Positions 22,911 to 40,835 are shown, counted from the stretch's first letter. The stretch: 64,000 nucleotides of DNA from Saccopteryx bilineata (GCF_036850765.1 NC_089490.1:128368522-128432521), one strand, 5' to 3'. Made by a program: numbers and translations. Notes: a model not told the origin generated them from the letters alone.

Positions 22911-23212
22911 GGCCCTGGCTGGTTTGCTCAGAGGATAGAGCATCAGCCTGGCGTGAGGACATCCCGGGTTTGTTCCCCAGTCAGAGCACATATGAGAAGT
23001 GACCATCTGCTTCTCTCCCCCTCCCCTTCTCCCTTCTTTCCCTCTTCCCCTCTCGCAGCCAGTGGCTGGCTTGGTTCGAGCGTTGGCCTGGGATGGTGAG
23101 GATAGCTCCATAGGTCCATATCAGCTCCAGACAGGGGTTGCTGGGTGGATCCTGGTAGGGATGCATGTGGGAGTCTGTCTCTCTATTTCCTTTCCTCTCA
23201 CTTAAAAAAAAT
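22911..23212 (+). mobile_element. tRNA-derived bat SINE, family I, diverged
   Basis: Head 'ggccctggctggtttgctca', 'gggtttgttccccagtcaga', body with 'gggtggatcctggtaggg', A-rich end. Flanks ggttattata/tgttattaca suggest a decayed target duplication. Confidence 0.85.
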
Positions 23213-24047
23213 TGTTATTACAATGACTTTGGCAGATAATATTTTTGTGTTGTTACATTGAACATTTGACCATTTTATGATGCAGAAATTCCACTCCTAG
23301 ATGTATATAAAGAAGAAATTCTCACATATATGCATCAGGAGACTTTTAGAAAAATGTCCATAGCACCAGCTTTTTAAGAGGAAAAACAAAACAAAACAAA
23401 ACAATAATACAATTACATGATGTGTGCTATATTCACTCATTAGAATACTACAAATCCTAGTGGAGGTATTCTAGTTACATAATGTTAAAAAAAAAGCAAG
23501 TCCATTTTATAAAAATAAAAACAAAAAACAAGTAACAACTGAAAAGTATTTTTAGATATATGCATGGGTATAATAAAACAAAACAACAACAATAGGCAAG
23601 GGAATGATGACAAAAATTCAAGGTAGTATGTGGGTATATATATTATTATAATGTTTTGATTTTTGTGACGTTAAGTGGGCTCAAGGGTACTTAATTTTTA
23701 TTACATTATTAAATGAATAATAAACTCAATATGCTATTTATAAAAAATTAAAATAAAATGTAAGTCCATAAGTTGAAAGTAAAAAAGCATGTTAGAGTAA
23801 TTGGTTAGAAGATCAAAGTGCATTGTATATAGTAGGAGTGAGTAATTTTTCATGAAACATTTCAGTTTATGTGCATGAATATATATGGAAGTACTGATTT
23901 ATGATATAAAAAATATTTTTATTATTTTAGGTTATGGTTAAAAAGTGTTTGGATAGAACCCTAAAAAACACCTCTTACTGAAGTACACCAGTAAATAGAT
24001 ATGTATCAAAAAGTTCTTAGCAAAAAAAAAAAGTTCTTAGCAGCATT

Positions 24048-24372
24048 GCTTGCCTGATCAGGCGGTGGTGCCGTGGATAGAGCATCGGACTGGGATGTGG
24101 AGGACCTAGGTTCGAGACCCTGTGGTCGCCAGCTTGAGCGCGGGCTCATATGGTTTGAGCAAAGCTCACCAGCTTAGACCCAAGGTTGCTGGCTTGAGCA
24201 AGGGGTTACTCGGTCTGCTGAAGGCCCACGGTCAAGGCACATATGAGAAAGCAATCAATGAATAACTAAGGTGTCACAACAAAAAACTGATGATTGATGC
24301 TTCTCATCTCTCTCTGTCCCTGTCTGTCCCTCTCTCTGACACTCTCTCTGTATCTATAAAAAAAAAAAAAAG
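24048..24372 (+). mobile_element. tRNA-derived bat SINE, family II, full length
   Basis: Head 'gcctgatcaggcggtggtgc', 'gagcatcggactgggatgtg', 'cagcttgagcgcgggctcat', CT-rich end and A-tail. The target duplication around aagttcttagcagcatt lies inside L1 sequence. Confidence 0.92.
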
Positions 24373-24869
24373 AAAAAAAAGTTCATAGCAGCATTATTTG
24401 TTACAACAAAACCAAAAACACACATATACATACCCGTAGGAGAATTATTCATACATTGGAATACTATACAGCATCAAAAAAGAAACAAATGTATGAATCT
24501 TACAAATGCAATGCTGCGGAGGAGAAAGCAAGTTATAAAAGCATACAGAGTAATTTTATTTCTGAAAAAAATAAAAATAAGGAAAACTAAATGATTGCTT
24601 AGGAGTTCATTCATACGTGGTAAAATAATAAAGAAATGCAAGAGAGCCCTTAACACAAAAACCCAGGATAGCGGTTACTTTGGAGATTGGTTGGGATCAG
24701 AGATGGAGGGTGCTGTAATCAGGAAGGATCTCGCAAGGGTGTTTGAAGGTACTGGTGGGTACATAAAGATTTATTTTATTACTATTGCACTTAAATTATT
24801 AAATGTATGTTATATGTAATCTTTTGCATATATGAGAAATTTATAAACAACAACAACAAAATGCCAACA

Positions 24870-26590
24870 ACAGCTTGTGTTTTCTAGTCCCCTGATTACT
24901 TCTTCAGTTTAGAGTCATCACCCCAGATTCCCTACCTAGTCTTGGAACTGGAGTCCCCAGGCCCAATGTCTCTCCCTCCTGTCTCTGTATGCCACATTGC
25001 CACCTATCTGGTAGCAGTGCGGCTAGTTTGCTCAAGTACCTTCTGTGGTTCCCAACTCTCCAATCCATTAGTCCAAAATCTTCATCTCTATACAGTTCTC
25101 TCACCTGAATTATCTTTTCTTCCCCCTTCTCTTCCTTCCTTCAAGGCTCATTCCAGCCCAGGGACCTCCACTATCCCATCTGAGCTCACAGAATGGCCCC
25201 TTGCACTCCATATCAGAACTCTGCAGTTGTAACAAGGTGAGGTCACAAAGTCTCCAGGAGATAGAGGCATTGTGCTCAGAAGTGAAGATTCTGGGAACTC
25301 CTTGGGCTGTGAAGCTTGGCTTCAGTGCTCATAGGAAGCTTGGAGGAGACTACAGCTTTGTTCATCATGGCAAAACTTGTCCACACAGCTCAGATGCTCA
25401 CATGGGATGCAGGTTCTTGGACTTCCTCCAGATCTGGGATAAGTTTGTCCACTGTGTCTACAGCTTTTGGGAATGGAAGCAGGAAAGGGTAAGAGATGGG
25501 TAGAAATGAGGCAGAGATTGGTGGGAGGTGATGTTTTTCAGTGTATTCATTCATATACGTTCCCTTACACCTCATCTTCCCTAGAAAGAAATTTGCCCTG
25601 ACCTGGTGTGAACGGTTCCTATTTGGGTTGAAGGGTGTGTGTAACTTTATCAATCCCTTAGAGTGTAGAGTAAAAAAGCATGGGCTTAAGATTTGATCTG
25701 GCTCAGCTGTTGACTGGCTGTGTCACTCATGTCCTTCTGGGTCCCTGCTTCCTTGTATGGTAGATGTTATGAGCATCAGCTTGCCCAGGGAAAGATAATG
25801 GGACAGTGACATCTACCTGGCCTGCATCACAGGTGCTCATAGGCCCTGGCAAGATGATGGAGGTGAAAGACTTTGAAGAGCATAAGGCACTGTGCAAGTG
25901 TCACTTACTGTGCCCTGGTGGTTATGTATTGGTGTGTGGAGACAAGGTGCAGGAAACGAACAGGCCCCTGGTTTCTATCACTTGTAGACAGCCCTTCTCA
26001 TTCAGATTCCATCCCTTCCCTTCCAGATTCTGCCTCATTCCCTTGGGTTTGTAGCAGGAGCTGGGGTCTGGATCTATTTCTGATTAATAACACTCATCAA
26101 ATTAAGAAAGTTTATTCATATTCTTAGGTTTTTAAAAGTATTTTTAAAATGAGAAAGTATTGAATCTGTTAAATGCTTTTTGTATTAATTTAGATGATAT
26201 AAGGAAAGAGACAACTCATTTCCTAGAGTTTAATTACCCCTATTACTGGGATAAACCCTATGTGATCTCAGTCCAAACACTCAGCTCAATAGATTGTTGC
26301 CCTGTGTTTTTGCCTTTTGTCCCTGACTTCAGACTATCTTTAGCATTTCTAGGCCTGGTGGAACACCCACCACTGTGCCAGGCAAGCTTATTTCATTCTC
26401 CCAATGACCCTCGGGGATAGGAAATATTGTCATCCCCCTTTTACAGATGGAGAAGCAGAGGTCCAGAGAAGTTAAATGATCTGTCTGTGAAGGCAGGTGG
26501 GTGGGTGGGTACTGGATTGTTGGTCTCAGTCAATTGCCCTTATTTACTCTCCTCGACTCCCTGATCTTCCCCCTTCCTCTGCTGCTTGCA
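24870..26590. other. Gene-free stretch before the exon 6 relic
   Basis: No keratin exon 1-5 could be recognised, although exons 6-8 of a + strand keratin follow. A MIR-like segment lies near 26370-26490 ('cattctcccaatgaccctcg', 'agatggagaagcagaggtcc'). Confidence 0.4.
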
Positions 26591-28121
26591 CCCCACAGTG
26601 TGAGGAGATAGTGACCATGCAGAGACACTCACAGAGCCTGAGGTACAGCAAGGAGGAGCTGAACAGGCTTAATCCGGCCATCTAGTGGCTGACTGTGGAG
26701 GGAGACAGTGCTAAGAGTCAGGTGAAGGTGGGGAGTGGAGGGTGGCAGAATGGTGATAGTAAGGATGTGTCCCTTATATATGACAACTTGACTCAACCCC
26801 TCCCCGCCCCCACATCCTTTGAAATATAGTTTCTCTTTCTGAATGTCTGAGCAAAGAGGAGCATGGCTGTGTGTGTATATCATGCTTACATTTGCCCATG
26901 ACTCCCTGTAGTTCATGCGGGTAAGTGATTAACACGTAGGAAAATACGTGTAGATGTGTATGCTTGCTTGCATATTGTTTCTTATGTCTATCCACATTTT
27001 TATATCTGTGTGTTTTGTTTGTTCTACTTAGCATTAGATTTGAGCTCATCTTCAGAAATTGCAGAATTTTTCCTAGAAATCCAGTTTTCTGGGTTCTCTT
27101 TAAAAATGCGTGGATCTGGTAATATTGAGCTATGACCCCACATGGTAACATTTGGCTAGTGAAGAGGTCTCTATCCTCACATGGGGACATGTTCCTTTGT
27201 GTGCCACAGCCCCCCACCACTCCACATTGCCTGTTTTGACACTGAGGCAGAGGGTCCTTTGCCATTTATCATCACCTTGGCAAGCACTTATTATCCCCGG
27301 AGAGGAGAAAAGGTACTGAAGATATGTCTCTATCTAAAGCAGAGATATGAAAGACTGGAGACAAGAAGGAGGTCCCGGTGACTTCAGGACAGTGAGAGCA
27401 TGCATATTTCTCCGAAGGACTGGATATTGTTGTATACAGTTAACATTTGAACTTCACCTTTGGATGCCTCCAGCCAGAGCTCTGTAGGCATTGTGTGTTT
27501 GTGATTCAGGCTCAGGCCTTAGAAAGGAGAGGTTCCCACAAGAACGCTTTCTTAGTCTCTACCACTCCCCCTGTCACTCTCCTCTCTCCTCTCCCAGCCC
27601 TCCCTTTGCCAAGCTCTCCTGGCTCAGGCTCCATACCTCAGAGGGAAGGCATTCTGCTTTCGTCTTTTCTTGCTTTCTGTAGAGACAAGGGTCTCAAGCT
27701 TTGAGGGAAATTTGTGCGGGTTCTCCCTTCTCCGGAAACTGATGATTCTGAAGGTCGACAAGCTGTTCAGGTTTCAGGGGTGGCAGAGTGAGAGGGTAGG
27801 CATGTTGGGGTTCAGTCCCCCACCAGCCACAGCTGCTCTGATACCCCCCACTGGCTTCCTGAGCAGCAAACACACCTTACCAAGGCAAGTAGTTATTATT
27901 ATTATTTTCCCCCAAAGAACTACAAAGTTTATACTGTGAAGACAAGATAGCCTTCTTATTAGTTTTCCTGATAAAACATTAATCCTAGCTATGGATCATT
28001 TGATGTTTCTCATATCTGAGGTCATATTAGAAGTGTCACCATACTAATGTGAAAAGTCTTCTCTCAACCTTCCCAGATGGCTGGCCCCAAATCTCCATCC
28101 TGGTAATAGATCAGACAGACA

Positions 28122-28149
28122 GACACACACACACACACACACACACACA
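28122..28149. repeat. (AC)n microsatellite
   Basis: About 14 AC repeats within the relic's intron 6. Confidence 0.95.
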
Positions 28150-29009
28150 TGCACATTTCCGAACAGACATACTCACTCCACACAATGATCTGTAATCCTC
28201 ATTGACTCTCCAGCCTCTGAATAGGTCTGGATCATTGAGGGGAAAGTGGTGGGGACCAAAAATGCATTTTTGTCCGTGGTCTTTCCTTCCTCCTCAGATC
28301 TGTGAACTAGAGGGAGCCAAGGATCCACCAGCTCTGCAGAAGGAGGGTGCCTCAGTCAGTGCCAAGGGCAAGCTGGCCTGGCTGGAGGACACCCTGCAGC
28401 AGGCCAAGCAGGACATGGTGCAGCAGCTATGGGAGTGTCAGGAGCTCAGGATGGTCAAGCTGGGCCTGGATTTTGAGATTTCTACCTACAGCAAGCTGCT
28501 GAAGGGCAAGGAGAGCAGGTGAGGACTGGGAAATACTTCAGATATAGCATGGGGAGGGGGTGGTTGGAGAGGTGGGTGGGTCGTGGGGATCACCACCTGG
28601 GCCCTCAGCTGCTGGGGACAAGGTGGGGAAAGGTGACCCGAGTATCCAGGTCACCTGTTGTTTTCCTGGAGCCAGTTTATTCCCACTATTTAACAGCTTT
28701 TTAGCCAAAAAGGCCCCAGTTAATGGCACCTGGGTTGGGGCAACTCATCCCTAGGATCAGAGAGCAGGGGCTAGTCTGTCCACCATGACAACTGCAAGGC
28801 CCAGCTTGAGGGAATAAGCTCCCAGTGTGGAGTGCCTTCTTTTCAGTTCTGTCCATCTTCCAGGGATCTGGGGAAGGCAGGTTTCATGGGAACAAGCAGG
28901 ACCTGGCTTCTACTGTTTAGACAGCAAATACTGTTTGGGGACTCAAGGGCTGCTAGCTCCATCCATCTGGGGACAACAGGCTTAGGTGAGAGTGAGGGAA
29001 TCCACCATG

Positions 29010-29170
29010 TGACAGAGAGTTATTTTTATTAAACCCACAAAATCCCTGGAAGGGATGCTTTTATCTCCATTTCAAAGGTGAGGAAACTAAATCTCAGAAA
29101 GGGCAAATTGGCTACCTCAAGGATGCACAGATAGAAAGGGATTAAGTGAGGCTTGAACAATATTCTTCAG
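29010..29170 (-). repeat. MIR-like old SINE
   Basis: Antisense MIR pattern: 'tttcaaaggtgaggaaacta', 'aagggcaaattggctacctc', 'agatagaaagggattaag'. Confidence 0.4.
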
Positions 29171-30424
29171 ATAAATGAGCTATCTTCTTTGTGTTCTCCT
29201 TTAAAATGTACCCCCATATATGGTCTCCCCCTTTCAAGATGTTTAGGCCCCCCCAAAATGTAAATCTTTTGCTTTCTCCCTCTTTGAAGAAGTCATCAAT
29301 AAAAGTGAGTTATTTAAATTTAAGGCAGGAAGGGTTGAATTTAAAGGTTCAAAAGGAGACTTGACTCCAAAGGGCTGTGGGGGTCTGAGAGAACCAAGGA
29401 ACCCGCAGGAGGGAACGACTCCAGTCTTTCTGGAGAAGGCCAGCAGTGTTTTGTCTGGTAGAATAGGGACTATTACACCTAAGAGATAGAGGCACTTACT
29501 TTGTTTCCTTCTTCTCTCTGCAGGTTTAGCCTGAGACTGGGGGCAGGGAACCTAAGTAAGTAAATGATAGGTATAAGTTGGGTTAGAGGGGCCAAATCTT
29601 CTCCTCCCACCTTGTGTATCCTCTTGGAAAGGCAGAAAGGGTCTGCTTCCTCTGTGTGTCCCTCTTTGCCAGGGGCTATTTCTTCTCTTGGGGTTGAGTC
29701 TTTGTGTTTGTGTGTGTTGGGGGTGGGTGGTCCTGTGGTCTGTTCATGGCAGGGAGGTTCTGTTGGTTTTGCCTAGGGTGTGGAAGGATGTTCTGAGGGT
29801 TTATCCTCGTGCAAGAGACTGTTTTATTCTTGGGTAGGGGGGGAACCTGTGTCTGACTACAGAGGCAGAGGTCTGCTTCTTGAGGCGAGGGGTCTGGGTA
29901 TTTATTACTTTGGGGAGTGTACACGTCCGTCCCCTAGTTGGGAGGAGGATCTGCGCATTGCTTCCTGGAGGAGTTGTCAGTATGTCTAGTATGTCTGTTT
30001 TCTGGGGCAGAGGGCGGAAAGGAGGTTTCCTCCCTCCAAAATCCGCTCACTGCTCAGCCCTGAGCAGTGATCCCAGATGCCCTCCGGGCTCGTTCTCGGC
30101 CCCACCTGCCTGTGGTGGCCAAGAGCGGGCTCCTACGTCCTAGAGACAAGCGCCCCTGGCGGCGGACGCGTGCTCTGCGGCTCCCCCTGCTGTGTCGGAG
30201 AATGAGCTGCAGAGGTTTCTGCGGATGTTGAACACTTCCGACCCCTCACAGAAGTCAAAGAACTCTAGCTTATGCCCGGAAGACTTGATCCTCTGTCTCA
30301 GACGCCAATCCCATTGGTTCTGGCCCTCATCTCACTTCACCTCTTCCTCCTGTCCTTCACCTCAGCATGAAGCTCACAATGTTGTTTTGACCCTTTGAAC
30401 TGCCCTTACCCTCTTTTCCTTTGC

Positions 30425-30430
30425 AATAAA
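30425..30430 (+). terminator. Possible polyadenylation signal of the keratin relic
   Basis: AATAAA followed by 'gttgttctgcagtg'. It lies about 870 bases after the exon 8 relic and after a GC-rich block at 30060-30200 that could have been its last exon, though no keratin tail can be read there. Confidence 0.3.
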
Positions 30431-30999
30431 GTTGTTCTGCAGTGGACTGAGCCTCCAGACTTTTTGCACCTGAATTCCTCAGACTAGTCCCAGAACGACA
30501 AAGCTGACCAGATTTGGGGTGGGGGCTCTACCAAGAAGCAGCCATCCTAGCTTGGGGTCCACAGTCAGCTTTCTTGACAGAGGTGTGGAGAAGTGCGTTC
30601 ATTCATCCACTCACTCACTCTACAAGCACCTATTGAATGGCCTCTGAGGGTTAGACATACTGCTCGGTGAACAAGATAACACTCTAGTCCTGGAGCTCTA
30701 GAGATGACATTCTGGTGGGGAGGCAGGCCATAAACAAGGAAACAGAAAAGAAAGAGAATAGAATGAAATAAGACTGAGGGCAAGCCTCCTACTGCCCAGG
30801 CAGCTGCACCTAAGGAAAAGCCCCAGGGAAGAGGGCCTGCGCAGATTGGGGCTGGAGGACATGAATATCACTGGTTGGTTCAGGCCTGAGTTCTAGTTTA
30901 ACAAGTGATCTGATGGTGGGCTGGGAAAGCATGTCTATGGAATTAGACTGAGGTTCTAGCTCTGCTTGTACTTCAGGTGTTATAAAGTACTGTAATCCG

Positions 31000-32350
31000 C
31001 AGGTTACACAGAAACACCAGGCAGGTCACAGAAGACATTTGAGGAGTTTATTAATTAGCCGGCTAGCTAGCTACATGGGGCACAGTCCAAAATCATGTAG
31101 CCCTCTTACAGTTCTGAACCTTCTTTTATACAAGATCAAGTACTGATTGGGGTGCCTAAGGAGGGGGAACATGATACAATAGTCAATTACTAACAAACTT
31201 ACAACATTTACCTATAGGATCTATTAAAGGAAAAAGGATTCCCAAACATCAACACCACAAGATAACACAGTAGTGATCATTGTTTTACATGCCCGGCAAA
31301 GACATTCCCAATTCTTCTAGTGTCTACCCCCATTCCTGTCGCCACAATGAAATGCTTAGTTTAGGATAAGGAGAGAAACTAAATGAAATTACCTTTGCTA
31401 AAAGTGTTGGGGCTAGCTTATTAGGAAACCCAATAAGCTAGTCCCTGCTTGCTTTAGTTTACAAGTTTTATACATATAAAGAATTTCGAAAGGGGTGATT
31501 ATTAGAAAGCATATAAAATGTTACAGAATGCAGGTTTTACAAGCAAGGGGAGTGGGCTCTTGATCCCTTTGCCTAGAGCAGGGGTCCCCAAACTTTTTAC
31601 ACAGGGGGCCAGTTCACTGTCCCTCAGGCCGTTGGAGGGCCAGACTATAAAAAAACTATGAACAAATCCCTATGTGCAGTGTGCATATCTTATTTTAAAG
31701 TAAAAAAACAAAACGGGAACAAATACAATATTTAAAATAAAGATCAAGTAAATTTAAATCAACAAACTAACCGGTATTTCACTGGGAACTATGGGCCTGC
31801 TTTTGGCTAATGAGATGGTCAATGTTCGGTTCCATATTTGTCACTGCTAGCCGTAACAAGTGATATGACGTGCTTCCGGAGCCGTGACGTGTGCGTCCCG
31901 CGTCAGTGGAAGTAGTACTGTACATAAGTGCCGCCGCCACGCTTTGCGGCGTGGCCACATCTTGTGCTCCTCTCACCGACCACCAATGAAAGAGGTGCCC
32001 CTTCTGGAAGTGTGGTGGGGGCCGGATAAATGGCCTCAGGGGGCCGCATGCGGCCCGCGGGCTGTAGTTTGGGGACCCCCGGCCTAGAGGTATATCACTC
32101 TTAGGACTCCAGAGGAGAAGGAAGAGTTAGAATCAGTGTAGAAAATTTTAATTAAGATATGTAAACATTGTCTCCTAAAGGCTCTTAAGGAAGGGGAAGA
32201 GGAAGTTTTCAGATAAGTTTTGCCTTCTTTGCTGTCTTGCAAGTGGCCTCAGTCCTTCCAGAGAACTATAGTTAAATTATGATTAGTTACTAACTTTTGC
32301 CCCTTTAATCTCTTTCTTTAGGATTTTTTTTTTCTCTTCAGAAAGGAGAG
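31000..32350 (-). mobile_element. LTR-like sequence of an old endogenous retrovirus, interrupted by a hAT element
   Basis: On the - strand, AATAAACTCCTC is followed by about 40 bases ending in TTACA, resembling an LTR polyadenylation signal and R/U5 end. The adjacent AT-rich sequence to 31578, and perhaps 32090-32350, could be U3 or internal DNA. No viral open frame is present. Borders and family were not determined. Confidence 0.35.
31579..32081 (+). mobile_element. Non-autonomous hAT element, 503 bp
   Basis: Ends caggggtccccaaact and agtttggggacccccg are near-perfect inverted repeats. An 8-bp target duplication GCCTAGAG sits at 31571-31578 and 32082-32089. No transposase. The internal sequence has CpG-containing stretches such as 'cgtgacgtgtgcgtcccgcg'. 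A deleted relative lies at 59146-59525. Confidence 0.92.
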
Positions 32351-33040
32351 GTATGGCATCCTGACTCTTCTTTTTAAAATACTAATGTTAACAATTTTTG
32401 TAATTCCTTGGCACCTTATCACACAGGTTTATGCTGTAATTTTGTTTGAGTTTTCACAAGGTAGCTGGACTTTAAGGGGCAGAAGATATGCTTGTTTGGG
32501 GGTTGGGTGGGGTGGCCAGTAAAGGGCTGGGTTTCTAAGCCACAAAGCCTGACAGATCCCTCCATTCACTGAGCTCACATTTTTTTCTATTGCATGAAAG
32601 TTTACATCATCAATGCATCTAGGAAACAAAGTTTCCTGCTTTTTAAATCCCTGGTTAAGTCTAAGGTAAGTCATTGGCCAGAGGCTCTGGCTTTACCTTT
32701 TAAGGTATACTAGTGCCAGAATGTCTGTGTTTTCCTGGGCCCCTTCCCAAAAGCATTTAAAGGGCTTCCTTCCTGGGTAAACAGAACAATCTCATGCTAG
32801 AGAAATGGGAAGGAAACCTGGCTGGCAGGCTGTCACCCACTTTAAGGGTAAGGTACATGGCCCCACTGGACTCCTGCATCAGCCCCATTTGATTAATACT
32901 GACTAACACCAACTATATAAACATTCTTATCAACACTCCCAGTGCAAAGCAGCTTCTAAAAGTGGAACTTGCCCTTCTGCAAGATTTTTTGGTTGGACTC
33001 TGTGTTCCCTGCATTTTGCTAGGTAATAATGTTCTCTGAT

Positions 33041-33415
33041 TTTCTTTTTCAATTAATTGAGAGCAAGGGAGGCAGAGAGACAAACCCCTGCATGCACCCT
33101 GACTGAGATCTACTGGGTAAGCCCTCTAAGGGTGATACTCTGCCCATTTGGTGCTCACATCTAGAATACTTTTAGTGCCTGAGGCTGAGGCCACCAATCC
33201 ATCATCAGCACCTGCCTGAGCCAACTTGCTCTAGCCAATCCAGCCATAGCTGCAGGAAAGGGGGGGGGGGAGAGAGAGAGAGAGAGAAGAAAAGAGAGAA
33301 GATAGAAGAGGGAGGGGTGGAGAAGCAGATGGTCACTTCTCTCGCGTACCCTGATTAGGAATCTAACCCAGTACATCCACACACTGGGCCCAAGCTCTAC
33401 CACTGAGCCATTCTG
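33041..33415 (-). mobile_element. tRNA-derived bat SINE, family I, diverged
   Basis: Starts with A-tail-derived T-rich DNA, then 'gcatgcaccctgactgagat', a GA-rich tract, 'gtggagaagcagatggtcac' and the tRNA-like end 'ctctaccactgagccattct'. Confidence 0.8.
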
Positions 33416-33606
33416 GGATTTTCAAGGTTAGGTTTTTCCAGCTGCTGCTGAACTGATCATTTGTGGCAAGTGTGCAGAAGGAAATGTCCCAGGAGTTATA
33501 GGCAGGATTTCTGATGAGTCTTCTGCAGTCGCAGAAGGACTGGTTGTTACTTGCATTTTTCCTTTCTAAAGCTCAAGCCTGACGTCAGTCCAAGAGATCC
33601 CAAGGG

Positions 33607-33607
<1 letters not shown>

Positions 33608-33640
<33 letters not shown>
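33608..33640. repeat. (GT)n microsatellite
   Basis: About 16 uninterrupted GT repeats in the intergenic region. Confidence 0.95.
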
Positions 33641-33642
<2 letters not shown>

Positions 33643-33659
33643 GGAGAGAGGAGAGGCAG

Positions 33660-35450
33660 GTTTGAGTTTCTTGCTGAACTAGGGCTACGTGGGCCATTAG
33701 CTATGTTTGTAGTTTGGGGACTGATTCTCTAAGTGGCTCCCCAGGCCATGGGCCACATTCCAGTCTAGGATGGGAAAGAACTACCTGGTACATTTATGGA
33801 GAGTCATTCACCAATCCATTTATAAGCTTTATGAGTTGGAGTGACTTCTAAAGGAAGGGGTTTTGTCACCCGTGCAGTCACTGCTTCGGAGACCCCACAG
33901 GGTCAAACCTCTGTTGGCTCCTGATGCCTGTCTCACATTTAATTGTACTTAAATATGTCAGATGCAACTCAGTTGGGTTAGCGTCTCTATTTCAGCCTCA
34001 GGCCAGGACTTCTGTCAGGGCCTGCGCCTGAGCTGTGTGGTGTCACAGCGCAGAGGGCTGGTTAGGACGACTGCCTACTCTGGAACTCTCCCAGGGCTCT
34101 GTCCTGCTCAGAATTCCATCACGTGAGTGGAGGGGCCGCATTGTGGCTAGGATTGTACCTGGGATTGGTACTATCCCTGAAAAGAGCCTTTCTGTTTTCA
34201 GACCACTCACTTCTGGTCTCTCAATATGTATTTGTAGTTGTTTCTGTTGCCCTGAGGAAGGGGTTGGGGGTTAAAATTTCTGTTACAGTTTTCTAGGCCT
34301 GGGACTGGGAATTTAAAAGATTTACCCTGCCATGCAGATGTATGTTTAGGGACTCACCTTGGCCCCTTCCACTTGTAAGATCCGCATCAGTGTCAGAGTG
34401 TGGGTCTGGAGAGGGGACATTTCCTTGAATGAAGAAACTCAATGACTTTGGAAGACATGGAGATTTCTCTCTGTACTTGCAAACTCTGATCACAGAAATA
34501 AGTGTCATGAGAGGCTGTTCATGACCCCGATCCTTGGAGGGGTGCCTATTTTACATTCTGTAAAAAATTAATACTACTAATAAAGCCACATTGTGATTAT
34601 TTTGTGTCAGGCACTGTCTAAGCATTTTATTTACATATGAAATTCCTTAATGTTCCCATCAGCCCTGAGGTAAGTGTTCTTATTATTTTCAATAGAGACG
34701 TGGAAATGGAGGCACAGAGAGGGTGAGTAAATTGTCCAGAGTCACCAGCAAGGAAGGAATCAGAGTCCAGTTTTGGGCCCAGGCAATCCGGCCCTAGAGT
34801 CCGTGTGCTCATTATCTTGTTAGGTGCTGTTTTTTGATTCCGAGGTAATTTAACAGCTATGGCAAGTCGCCAAACCTCAAAGGGACTCCTTTAAAAAAAG
34901 TGGCCATAGCAAAGGCTTTTTGAAAGTTCAAATCCTGTTCAGGTATTTATCTCTTAAAGAATTCTAATAAATTACTCAGGTGTGAGTCTTCCCCACCGCA
35001 GCAATGAGTGATTCTCCTTAAGTTTTGAGTAACTGGAGAATCTAATTTTCATGATCCATCAGTTTACAGGGTGCATGGGGATGTTTTCTGGGAGGCAGCT
35101 GTGGTTTGGTGAGATGAGCACTAGAGACGCACACAGGTTTAAACCCAGCTGCACCGCTTAACTCAGCATGGGGCCCAACTACTGAGTGTCTCTGAGCTCT
35201 GGTTTTCTCATCTACAACTTGTATCATAAAAGGTGGTATGTATAAAATCAACAAGGTTGTGTGGATAAAATGACATTGGGTGTGGGCCTAGCACAACCTT
35301 TGGCTAAATCTGAGACTGCTGTGAGCCCAGGGACAGAGGAACTATACTGGAGACCCCTGACAAGGCCTTTTTCTGCTCCATGTGACTTTCAGGACCCTCT
35401 CAAACCCTGACCCTCGAGGCTAACAGAGGTGCAGACAAGACTCAGGGTTG
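33660..35450. other. Gene-free stretch downstream of KRT81
   Basis: MIR-like segments near 34590-34810 (antisense, 'ttgtgtcaggcactgtctaa') and 35090-35320 (sense). No keratin exon or other gene recognised. Confidence 0.5.
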
Positions 35451-35460
35451 GCTACACTGA

Positions 35461-35466
35461 TTTATT
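35461..35466 (-). terminator. KRT81 polyadenylation signal
   Basis: - strand AATAAA (+ strand tttatt), about 380 bases beyond the KRT81 stop. Confidence 0.8.
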
Positions 35467-35847
35467 GAAAACACAGATCAAGACAGAGATGAACAGAGGA
35501 GGAGGGGGAGAGGCTGGGAGACTCTGACCATTGGCCCCCTGGCAGCCCAGGACGGGGTCCTGGTCTTGGTCCTTCCTGCCCTGGAGTCCTCTTCCTCTGG
35601 GCACCAAGGGGACTTCTTTCTGGGGTAGCCTTTCCCAGCATGGGGTGGGGTGGGGTAGGGTGGAGTTGTTGGGGGGAAGGCTGGTAGAGCCAAGTGAGAG
35701 GGAATCACAGATACACCTAAGAGTCTAGGAGCACGACAAAGATTTTCAAAGTGCTGGAGAAGTAACCCAGTGCTTGCTCTGCCCCAGGGCTGGACCAGGC
35801 ACTGCTGGGCGGGAGACATGCCGGGGCGAGGGCTTGAGTTGGAGCAC

Positions 35848-40835
<4,988 letters not shown>

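Larger units (their letters stand above)
22790..24870 (+). mobile_element. Old L1 3'-end remnants with two nested SINEs
   Basis: AT-rich blocks carry phrases typical of the L1 ORF2 end/3'UTR in sense orientation: 'gaaattccactcctagatgt', 'aaaaatgtccatagcaccag', 'gttcatagcagcattatttg', 'ttggaatactatacagcatc'. Interrupted by SINEs at 22911-23212 and 24048-24372. Subfamily not assigned; no open reading frame. Confidence 0.5.
26599..29555 (+). pseudogene. Type II keratin pseudogene, exon 6-8 relics
   Basis: Exon 6 (26599-26721, 123 bp against the usual 126) reads CEEIVTMQRHSQSLRYSKEE and then NPAI followed by TAG. Exon 7 (28298-28518, exactly 221 bp, good acceptor and gtgagg donor) is open and reads [20 protein letters not shown] and then [15 protein letters not shown], a damaged helix-end motif. 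Exon 8 (29524-29555, 32 bp, donor gtaagt) reads RFSLRLGAGNL. Exon lengths and splice sites are those of an unprocessed type II keratin. KLLKGKES recalls the KLLEGEES of epithelial rather than hair keratins. Exons 1-5 and 9 were not identified. It is a decayed duplicated gene, not a retrocopy, because introns remain. Confidence 0.8.

Noticed and set aside
25390..25500. Possible keratin exon 2 ('ttcttggacttcctccagat')
   Set aside because: The similarity to the coil 1 start is too short, the frame gives no further keratin residues, and splice sites are not convincing.
30060..30200. GC-rich block as the last exon of the exon 6-8 relic
   Set aside because: No keratin tail can be read in any frame; only position and a later AATAAA support it.
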